Shown here in pieces: positions 57,332 through 64,000 of a stretch of 64,000 nucleotides of DNA. Location of the stretch: NCBI GenBank assembly GCA_963696325.1, contig CAVOJV010000031.1:67487-131486 (forward strand). Reading direction: 5' to 3'. The stretch's first letter is position 1. Each line of letters starts with the position of its first letter. The position numbers and the translations under genes are program-made. The stretch is from CAVOJV01 sp963696325 (lineage in GTDB: Bacteria; Pseudomonadota; Gammaproteobacteria; Competibacterales; Competibacteraceae). Under the pieces are notes generated by a model. The model worked only from the letters and a program-made list of their open reading frames with translations, did not search any database and was not told where the DNA came from.

Positions 57332-57966
57332 TTCCTGCCTCCCGGCACGATGTCATCCGGCTTGATGTCGTCATCCTTCGGATGCAGTTCGGAGGGCATC
57401 GCGGCCCACTCGAACTCCGCTTCCTTGTCCAGCCCCTCCACGTGGCCGTGGTCCGCGTGCGGCAGGTGGCCGGTCTTGATGAAACCCCAGGTCACCTGCA
57501 GGAAGCGATAGCACATCAGGTAGGAACCGAGCGGGATGCAGGCGTAGACGATCCACTTCGGCATTTCCAGGTCGGCGGACACCTGCTCGGTGTGCATCAG
57601 TTCCCACACGAAGTGCGCGCCGAACGAACCGATGATGAAGGTGAAGAGCGCGCCGCCGAGCAGCCCGAAGATGATGAACTTCGAACGGATGTTCGGCTTC
57701 AGCACGTTGATCAGCACGTCGACGCCGACGTGGATGCCGGTCCGCACGCCGTAGGCGGCGCCGAATTTCGCCATCCACACGAACATGTAGATCGTCAGTT
57801 CCTGGGCCCAGGACAGGTCGACCCTAAGCAGGGTGTCCTGGAATGCCCCGGTGGCAAAGCCGGTCAGGTACCGATGGACGACGGCGACGAAGATGATGGC
57901 CGTCGCGGCGCCGATCAGAAACGTGATGAGCCATTCCTCGAGGTGGTCGAGGAAACGGTTGACCAT
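57328..57966 (-). CDS. dctQ: TRAP transporter small permease DctQ
   Basis: A 212-residue membrane protein with four helices (LITFLIGAATAIIFVAVVHRY, LSWAQELTIYMFVWMAKFGAAYG, FIIFGLLGGALFTFIIGSF, WIVYACIPLGSYLMCYRFLQV) and the DctQ W-A-E-ELTIY motif. It partners DctM, whose start it overlaps by four bases. A polar tail rich in His, Asp and Glu extends past the last helix. Confidence 0.93.
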   Translation of the reverse strand: MVNRFLDHLEEWLITFLIGAATAIIFVAVVHRYLTGFATGAFQDTLLRVDLSWAQELTIYMFVWMAKFGAAYGVRTGIHVGVDVLINVLKPNIRSKFIIFGLLGGALFTFIIGSFGAHFVWELMHTEQVSADLEMPKWIVYACIPLGSYLMCYRFLQVTWGFIKTGHLPHADHGHVEGLDKEAEFEWAAMPSELHPKDDDIKPDDIVPGGRK

Positions 57967-58048
57967 GGTCTGCCTCCCTCCCGTCTTGCCGCGGGACTAC
58001 ATAAGAAGATGCCCGCCTCGGGGGCGGGCATCGGCACTCTACCTCGGA

Positions 58049-59074
58049 TCAGTCGGGCTTGAAACCGGTTTCCTTGTACACCGCCTGCAGGGTGTCCTTG
58101 CCGATCCGGCTCTCCATCTCGCTGTGCACCTTGACCAGCGCCTTCTTCCAGGCCGCGCGCTCTTCCGCGGTCGGAGTGTAGATGGCGGTCTTCCCGGAGG
58201 CCTTGATCTTGGCGAGCGCGTCGTCGTTCTCCGCCTGCGCGATCTGGTTCGCGTACTTGGTGGCCTCGGCCATCGCGGCCTCGAGACCGGCACGGATGTC
58301 GGCGGGCAGGCCGTCCCAGAACTTCTTGTTGGTGATGACCGCGTAGCCGATGTACCCGTGGTTGGTCAGCGCCGCGTGCTTCTGCACTTCGTGCATCTTC
58401 TGCGTGTACACGTTCGACGGCGTGTTCTCCCCGCCGTCCACGACGCCGGTCTGCATCGCCTGGTACACCTCCGAGAAGGCCATGGTCTGGGGAAGCGCGC
58501 CGAGCGCCTTCATCTGCGACGACAGCACCGCCGACGACTGGATGCGGATCTTCTGGCCGCGCATGTCGGCCGGCGTCTTCATCGGCTTGTTGGACGTCAT
58601 GATCTTGAAGCCGTTGTCCCAGTAAGCGAGCCCGGTGATGCCCTTGGACTCGAGCTTCTTGAACAGCGCCTTGCCGGCCGGACCCTCCGTCACCTTGTGC
58701 AGCTCTTCGCTGTTGTCGAACATGTACGGCAGGTCGAACACCTCGAACTCGCGCGCGCCGAGCGGCCCGAACTTGGCCAGCGACGGCGCCAGCAGTTGCA
58801 CCGACCCGAGCGACAGCGCTTCCAGCTCCTCGCCGTCCTTGTACAGCGTCGAGTTGGGGTAGACCTCGACCTTGACCTTGCCCGGCAGGCGTTTCTCGGC
58901 AAGCTCCTTGAACTTCTCCGCGCCCTTGCCCTTCGGCGTGTCGACCGCGACGACGTGGCTGAACTTGATGACGATCGGCGCCTGCGCCGATGCCTTCATT
59001 GGCAACGCGGCCGCTCCCGCGGCGGCGCCCGCCGCGATCAGCACTTCACGGCGCTTCAGATCGATGTCCTTCAT
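58049..59074 (-). CDS. dctP: TRAP transporter solute-binding protein DctP
   Basis: Periplasmic binding protein for a dicarboxylate or similar organic acid. 341 residues with a twin-arginine-like signal (KRREVLIAAGAAAGAAALPMKASA) and the family landmarks IVIKFSHVVAVDTPKGKGAEKF, PNSTLYKDGEELEALSLGSVQ, FDLPYMFDN, GQKIRIQSSAVLSSQMKALGALPQTMAFSEVYQAMQTGVVDGGENTPSN (58420-58570). The Arg in KIRI normally binds the carboxylate. ATG 59074 has AGGAG seven bases upstream. First gene of dctPQM. Confidence 0.95.
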   Translation of the reverse strand: MKDIDLKRREVLIAAGAAAGAAALPMKASAQAPIVIKFSHVVAVDTPKGKGAEKFKELAEKRLPGKVKVEVYPNSTLYKDGEELEALSLGSVQLLAPSLAKFGPLGAREFEVFDLPYMFDNSEELHKVTEGPAGKALFKKLESKGITGLAYWDNGFKIMTSNKPMKTPADMRGQKIRIQSSAVLSSQMKALGALPQTMAFSEVYQAMQTGVVDGGENTPSNVYTQKMHEVQKHAALTNHGYIGYAVITNKKFWDGLPADIRAGLEAAMAEATKYANQIAQAENDDALAKIKASGKTAIYTPTAEERAAWKKALVKVHSEMESRIGKDTLQAVYKETGFKPD

Positions 59075-59289
59075 GTGAGTCTCCTGTGAGGGTTTCCTGT
59101 GGCCGTTTTCGGGCGCTAGTGGCTTTGGCTTGTAACCCTGCCTGCGCGTCGGTCTTTGACGATGCTCAAGGGCGGACTCAACGACAGCAGATCGAGCTCC
59201 CAAAGGCAAGCGCATTCGCCCGTCCGGCAGCGACCGCGCGCGTGATGACCAAGCGCAAGCGATCGACCATGGCGCGTCCGGGGACTTTC

Positions 59290-59360
59290 GACCGGGCGCA
59301 AACTCGCCGCAAACCCCGCGAGAAGTCGCGGGAAAACCCGGTTCCCATTTGCGCCCGGTC
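59290..59360. repeat. Perfect 13-bp inverted repeat enclosing a second hairpin
   Basis: GACCGGGCGCAAA (59290-59302) and TTTGCGCCCGGTC (59348-59360) are exact complements 45 bp apart. Inside is CCCGCG (59315-59320) with CGCGGG (59327-59332). They lie in the 512-bp gap (59,075-59,586) between divergent dctP and the decahaem gene, which otherwise holds no gene. It could be a regulator site or a structured leader. Confidence 0.75.
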
Positions 59361-59586
59361 AATTGGTGATCCCGGTCACGAGGGAAGAATGCGTCCCACA
59401 GGTGGGGTAACCCTAGGTAGGTAGCCGCAGGGCAGCGCGGCTAAAGCGAAGCAGGGCGTCCGCACCGAGGGTAGCTGGTGGTACAGGGAAGAGGGCGGTT
59501 CCGAGCGCGCCCACGGCTGCAAAGCCGCGAACGCGCAAGGTTCTCAAAACGAAGTGGCGATTGCGGTCTGATCGCGAGGAGAGGCG

Positions 59587-62285
59587 ATGAAGAACTGGAT
59601 GAGGATTCTGAGCGTGGCACTCGTTGCCAGCGCGCTGTTAGGCGCGTGTAGCGGCGATGACGGTGCAGCAGGACCGGCCGGTCCTGCAGGTCCGGCGGGT
59701 CCTGCGGGTCCTCCGGGACCATCGGCAGGGGCTACCGTCAATGTTGCGAACCTGACGCCCGAGGAATGGGCCGCGCTGACCATCGTCGGCCAGGTCACCA
59801 AGGCGACAATCGCCAGTCCGACGGTCGTGAACTTCAAGCTGGCCGATGCGGCCGGCCGGCCGGTCGTCGGCATCGGCAACTACACCAGCACGAGCGGCAC
59901 GGTGACCAGCTACCAGAACATCCGCTTCGAACTGGCGAAACTCGTCGTTGGAGCGAACAACAGCCCGGACGAGTGGATCAGCTACATCGTCCAGGACAAC
60001 GCCGGTGCGCCGTCGCGTCCGGACGTGGACCGGAACGGCAAGCTCGTCGACAACGGCGACGGCACGTACGTGTACACGTTCGCGCGCGACATTCCCAAGG
60101 TCAAGGACCAGGTCGCGGCCGCCACGGTGCCATCGACGTCGAACAAGGCCGACCTCGGCGACCTGACGTTCGATGCGAACGCGCAGACTCGCCTGATCAT
60201 CCAGATCAGCGGCGCGAACCGTTCGGCGGGCTGTCACTGGAGAACGCGGCCAACGTGGTTTACGACTTCATTCCGGCCACCGGCGCGACGATTCCGCCGG
60301 CCGACCTGAAGAAGGACCTGGTCGACATCAAGGCCTGCAATGGCTGCCACCAGAAGCTCGCCTTCCACGGCGGCGGTCGGATCGACGTCCAGTACTGCAC
60401 GACGTGCCACACGGCGCAGCGCGCGTTCGGCCAGGCCCGTGTCGTGTCCACCAACCTCGCGTTCCCGGCACTGACGGAAACGAAGAACGTGAACGCCACG
60501 ACGGGGATCACGAGCTACTCGTACTCGCCGAATACGTACGTGGCCGACGGTGAGGTCATTGGCCACTTCAATGTCTTTATCCACAAGATCCACCAGGGCG
60601 GAACGCTGGTCAAGCAGAACTACAACTACGCCAACGTCGCGTTCAACCTGAAGGGCTTCTCGATGCTGGACAACGGCCAGCGCATGTGCACGGTCTGCCA
60701 CGACCCGGCGCTTGCGACGAAGGCCAGTCAAGCGTTCTCCGATCCGAGCCGCAGAGCGTGCGGTGCATGCCACGACGGCATCAACTGGGCGACGGGCGCC
60801 GGCACGACAGTCGGTGGCGACACCGGCGGTCACATCGGTCGCGGCCAGGCGGACGACTCGCTGTGCAAAGCCTGCCACCAGGAAGCCACGACCAGGATCG
60901 ACCACCGCACCGTGAACCTGACGAAGAACAATCCGGCTGTCACGGACGGGCTGGCCAACTTCACGTACGACATCAAATCAGCGACGATCGACGCCGACAA
61001 CAACCTTCTGGTCGAATTCCGGATCCTGAAGGCGGTTGCGCCGAGCACCACCGCCACCGCGGTGACGTTCAAGGCGGCAGGGGCCTGCGTAGCAGATCCG
61101 CTGGAAGGCTTCACGGGTAGCCCGAGCTTCCTGCTCGCATTCGCGGTGGCGCAAGACGGCGTTGCTTCGCCGGCCGACTACAACAACCAGGGCAACAGTC
61201 AGGCACAAGCCCAGCCGCGCAGCGTGTCGATCGCCAACCTGCTGACGACGGGCACGACGGTCGTCTCGCCGTGCACCGGCTCGACAGCGCCGAACCCGAA
61301 CGCCGTGAACGGCGACCTGACCGCTGGCTCGGGCGGCTATTACATCGCCCGCATCAAGGGACCAGGCGGCAGCTGGGCCATTCCGAAAGGCGCGAAGATG
61401 CGCTCGGTCTCGCTCCAGGGCTACTTCACGCAGGTCTCGCCGGCGGAAGCGCGCCATACCATCTCGGTCGTCAAGACCGTGACCGGTGACTCGGCCCGCC
61501 GCAAAGTCGTCGACGCGACAAAGTGCGCGAACTGCCACGAGTGGTTCGAAGGGCACGGCGGCAACCGCGTGATCGGCCGCGAGACCGGCAACGCCGAGCT
61601 GGTGTGCGTCGTCTGCCACGTTCCGGGTCTGGCGACCAGCGGCCGCCGCATTCCGGACACGACCGTTGCGGCTCCCCCGTACTCGTCGGTCGGGATGCTG
61701 AACTATGCGTGGACCGATGCCGACAAGCAGAAACTGAGGGAATGGGGTCTGATGAACTCGACCAACACGTTCATCAAGACGACGAACATCGCGCTCGACC
61801 TGCCGGTGGTCACCAACAACTTCAAGGAAATGATCCACGGGATCCACGCCGGACGCGACCGCGTCGTGCCGTTCCAGAACGCGCGTGACCGCAATACGGC
61901 GAAAGTGCTGCTCGACTTCCGTCGGATGGACTTCCCAGGCGTGCTGAGCAACTGCGAAGGCTGCCACATCACTGGCACGTACAGCACGGTTCCGGCGAAC
62001 GCCCTGATGTCGGTGTTCGAGTCGAGGAACGACGCCTACGTTCTGGCCCCGACGCCCGCACTCGCAAACGCGTCGCTCGCCACGGCCAATCCGCAGGACA
62101 CCGTCCAGACTCCGTTTGGCGCAGCCTGCGCGGCCTGCCACGACCATCCGTCCGCCAAGGCGCACATGCAGCAGAACGGTTCGCGGCTGAACGTCTCGCG
62201 TAACAGCGTTGGTGTAATCGCCGAGTCCTGCCAGGTTTGCCACGGGCCGGGTTCGGAGTGGGATGCCGCTACGGTTCACAAGTAG
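59587..62285 (+). CDS. OmcA/MtrC-family decahaem c-type cytochrome lipoprotein
   Basis: Outer-surface multihaem cytochrome for extracellular electron transfer. A lipoprotein signal (SVALVASALLGAC) is followed by a collagen-like GPAG repeat (about residues 27-45), a beta-domain, and ten haem sites: CNGCH, CTTCH, CTVCH, CGACH, CKACH, CANCH, CVVCH, CEGCH, CAACH, CQVCH. The two five-haem groups are separated by a second beta-domain, as in MtrC/OmcA. One shift near 60,228 (TCGG for TCGGG) splits the frame before the first haem. The MtrA/MtrB partners are not in the window. Confidence 0.93.
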
Positions 62286-62336
62286 TCCTGTACCAAGGGG
62301 AGGGGAGCTCGTCTCTCCTCCCCTGATTCCTCAACG

Positions 62337-62367
62337 ACCCGGAGGCGAACCCTCCGGGTTCTTTTTT
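62337..62367 (+). terminator. Rho-independent terminator after the decahaem cytochrome
   Basis: ACCCGGAGG (62337-62345) pairs perfectly with CCTCCGGGT (62351-62359) over a five-base loop, followed by a run of T interrupted by one C. A second GGGGAGGGGAG/CTCTCCTCCCC hairpin lies just before it (about 62,297-62,323). Confidence 0.85.
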
Positions 62368-62384
62368 GCCCTGGAGACTTACCC

Positions 62385-62750
62385 ATGCAGTACCGATGGA
62401 TTTCCCTGTCCCTGGCTGGCGCGCTGCTGCTCGGCAGTTCGTTCGCGCATGCTGCCGACGAAGCCAAGCCGGCGGCCAAACCTGCCGCTGCGCAGCCGGC
62501 GAAGCCGCAGTCAAAGACGACCGCTCCGGCGAAGAAGCCGAAGCCGGTCGACATCAACAGCGCGAGCGCGGAGCAACTGAAGGCAGTGCCGGGCGTCGAC
62601 GACGCTCGAGCCGAGAAGATCGTCAAGAACCGGCCGTACCCGACGCGTGCTTACCTCGTTACCAAAGAGGTCTATAGCCAGGAGGAGTACTACAAGGTCA
62701 AGGATTACTTCGTCGCCGCGATGCCGGTCAAGACGAAGACGAAGAAGTAG
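62385..62750 (+). CDS. Exported helix-hairpin-helix (ComEA-like) protein
   Basis: A 121-residue protein with signal peptide (SLAGALLLGSSFAHA), an Ala/Pro/Lys-rich linker (25-53) and one helix-hairpin-helix domain (VDINSASAEQLKAVPGVDDARAEKIVKNRPY), the DNA-binding module of ComEA. A role in DNA uptake or binding in the periplasm is possible. It lies between two OmcA/MtrC-type cytochrome genes but behind a terminator, so it is probably transcribed alone. Confidence 0.85.
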   Translation: MQYRWISLSLAGALLLGSSFAHAADEAKPAAKPAAAQPAKPQSKTTAPAKKPKPVDINSASAEQLKAVPGVDDARAEKIVKNRPYPTRAYLVTKEVYSQEEYYKVKDYFVAAMPVKTKTKK

Positions 62751-62755
62751 CAGTG

Positions 62756-62785
62756 CACGGGCCGGGCCTGGAGGTCCGGCCCGTG
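62756..62785. repeat. Perfect 10-bp stem hairpin after the HhH gene
   Basis: CACGGGCCGG (62756-62765) pairs with CCGGCCCGTG (62776-62785) around a ten-base loop. It starts six bases after the stop codon but has no T-run, so it may act as an mRNA 3' stabiliser or a weak terminator. From here to about 63,115 I see no gene. Confidence 0.65.
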
Positions 62786-63147
62786 GATCCTCGTCGATCC
62801 GGCGCAGCCGCGGCATCGGCGCGATCCTGTCGTGACGACGTTGCGTTCCATACCGTGTCCGCTCGGACTCTCGCCGCTTGTCAAGCGTTCCTCGGTGTCG
62901 CGTTGCCACCTGTCAAGCGTCCGCATCGGTCCGAGGCTGCCGCCGGGGATCGCGTCGCTTGAGCGAAACACCGCGACGAGCGCGTGCCGCGGTTGTGTTG
63001 ATTTTTCGTGGTCTTTCATGGACAGTGGCCCCGTCGCCGCAACGGCGCGAAGCTTGTCAATGAGAGACAACCGGATCATCGCCATGTCGACCGGCGAGCC
63101 GAATCCCAGGAAGTGATGGAGCAGCAGATGACTCGTGCGACGAAGAT

Positions 63148-63993
63148 GTGGGGTCGATGGTCCTGGTGGCCGCCACGCTCGTGGGTTGCGGCGGTGGAAA
63201 CGACGGGGGCAGTTCCCTGCCGGCACCACCGGCACCGCCACCGGTTTCGGGCGCGCTCGGAGCGAAGCTCACCGCCGCCGCCGCCGTGCCCGCGAACGAC
63301 ACCGCCACGAACTCGTCGTCGGCCTTCAAGGTGCTGCAGGACAACGGCGTGCCGGCCGTCATCGTCGCCGGTCCGCCGAAGGTCAACTTCACGGTGTTCT
63401 CCGACGGCGTCATCAAGAACAACCTGACGCTCGCGGACGTGAGCTTCGCCATCGCCAAGCTGGTGCCGGGCACCAACGGCGAGATCGACCAGTGGGTCAG
63501 CTACGTCAACCGGACCGAGGTGGCCACTCCGACCGTCGGCCCAGGCGGCAAACCGGTTCTTGCAAGTGCCAAGCAGGCGACCACGGATCCCAAGCCCGCA
63601 GCGCAGCCCAACCAACTCGTCCTCAACAGCGAGGGCTACTACACGTACACGTTCAGCACGAACGTCACGGACCCGGCGCAGACGTTGGGCGTGACGTTCG
63701 AGCCGAACCGCACGCATCGGATCGCGATCCAGCTCAGCTACGTCAACGCCGCGGGCGAGACGGTCCGCGTGAACCCGTATTTCGATGTCACCTTCGACGC
63801 GAACGGCCGGTCGGTGCAGGTGACCGACCCGAACAAGACGCGCGTGATGGCCGACGTCAGCTCGTGCAACGGCTGCCATGACCGGCTCGCCATCCACGGC
63901 GGCGGACGGGTCGACGTGCAGTTCTGCGTCATGTGCCACAACCCCGGCACCACCGACGCCAACAGCGGCAACGTGCTGACGATGCGACGATGA
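63148..63993 (+). CDS. Second OmcA/MtrC-type cytochrome lipoprotein, partial
   Basis: Lipobox LVGC after a hydrophobic stretch, a Gly/Pro-rich linker, a beta-domain (KVNFTVFSDGVIKNNLTLADVSFAIAKLVPGTNGEIDQWVSYV, about 63,380-63,510) and the first two haem sites CNGCH and CVMCH with HGGGRVDVQFC, parallel to the first cytochrome. Adding one G near 63,150 would join an upstream start MTRATKMWG (63,129) to this frame, giving a better signal peptide. A TGA at 63,991 in this frame is probably another one-base shift, since the gene should continue past the window edge. Confidence 0.85.
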   Translation: MGSMVLVAATLVGCGGGNDGGSSLPAPPAPPPVSGALGAKLTAAAAVPANDTATNSSSAFKVLQDNGVPAVIVAGPPKVNFTVFSDGVIKNNLTLADVSFAIAKLVPGTNGEIDQWVSYVNRTEVATPTVGPGGKPVLASAKQATTDPKPAAQPNQLVLNSEGYYTYTFSTNVTDPAQTLGVTFEPNRTHRIAIQLSYVNAAGETVRVNPYFDVTFDANGRSVQVTDPNKTRVMADVSSCNGCHDRLAIHGGGRVDVQFCVMCHNPGTTDANSGNVLTMRR

Positions 63994-64000
63994 CCACAAG

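Noticed and set aside
57833..59089. 418-codon plus-strand open frame opposite dctQ/dctP
   Set aside because: Arg/Leu/Gly-rich antisense shadow in GC-rich DNA; dctP is fully supported on the minus strand.
59766..60230. Long 5' extension of the cytochrome frame reading GRADHRRPGHQGDNRQ
   Set aside because: Low-complexity Arg/Gly sequence; the real N-terminal part with lipobox is in the other frame before the shift at about 60,228.
60978..62279. 433-codon minus-strand open frame opposite the decahaem cytochrome
   Set aside because: Arg/Val/Ala-rich shadow; the ten CxxCH motifs are on the plus strand.

Overview
The window does not read as one genome. It holds three blocks that differ in base composition, codon use, gene content and error pattern. 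About 1-43,600 is a mid-to-high-GC gammaproteobacterial chromosome with conserved gammaproteobacterial gene order. About 43,600-56,240 is AT-rich and Bacteroidota-like. About 56,240-64,000 is GC-rich and most resembles a betaproteobacterium or another metal-respiring proteobacterium. Both joins cut through a gene: an M64 peptidase starts abruptly near 43,606, and dctM runs into the 5' end of a TPR gene near 56,220-56,265. The simplest reading is a chimeric contig from a metagenome or mixed culture.

Block 1, left part (1-32,600): cytochrome bc1 (petB start, petA), a haem c lipoprotein, hisC-hisD-hisG, murA, ibaG and mlaBCDEF lie on the minus strand. Divergent from them is a plus-strand envelope and nitrogen-regulation run: kdsD, kdsC, lptC, lptA, lptB, rpoN, hpf, ptsN, hprK, rapZ, a mannose-type EIIA, ptsH, ptsI, mgtE. 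Then come a MgtC/DUF4010 membrane protein, tesA facing ybbA-ybbP, a GST, a broken CMD-family gene, dusA, a HerA-like ATPase between two 221-bp direct repeats, a PEBP-family protein and purD. The lpt and mla genes build and maintain the asymmetric outer membrane. The PTS genes have no sugar permease here and look like a regulatory phosphorelay.

Block 1, right part (32,600-43,600) is accessory DNA: a frameshifted glycine-zipper lipoprotein, remnants of two transposases, an internally deleted IS3-family element with both ends, an AT-rich four-gene exopolysaccharide core of XrtA/PEP-CTERM type (export lipoprotein, chain-length protein, degenerate tyrosine-kinase-like ATPase, outer-membrane barrel), an intact DDE transposase and a frameshifted alpha/beta hydrolase.

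Block 2 (43,600-56,240) carries an M64 peptidase, a small membrane protein and, as its centrepiece, a complete HdrABC plus FlxABCD-type cluster headed by a dihydroorotate-dehydrogenase-like gene: DHOD-like, hdrC, hdrB, hdrA, flxD/mvhD, flxC, flxB, flxA. This predicts a soluble NAD(P)H-linked, flavin-based electron-bifurcating complex. An ECF sigma factor with a likely anti-sigma partner, clpS, and a TPR/SPOR gene follow. Almost every gene in this block is split by single-base shifts, mostly in short homopolymers, so sequencing error is far likelier than decay.

Block 3 (56,240-64,000) has a TRAP transporter (dctM, dctQ, dctP) divergent from an OmcA/MtrC-type decahaem cytochrome lipoprotein, a small exported helix-hairpin-helix protein and the start of a second OmcA/MtrC-type cytochrome. 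This suggests respiration on extracellular electron acceptors.

I saw no rRNA, tRNA or CRISPR array by eye.
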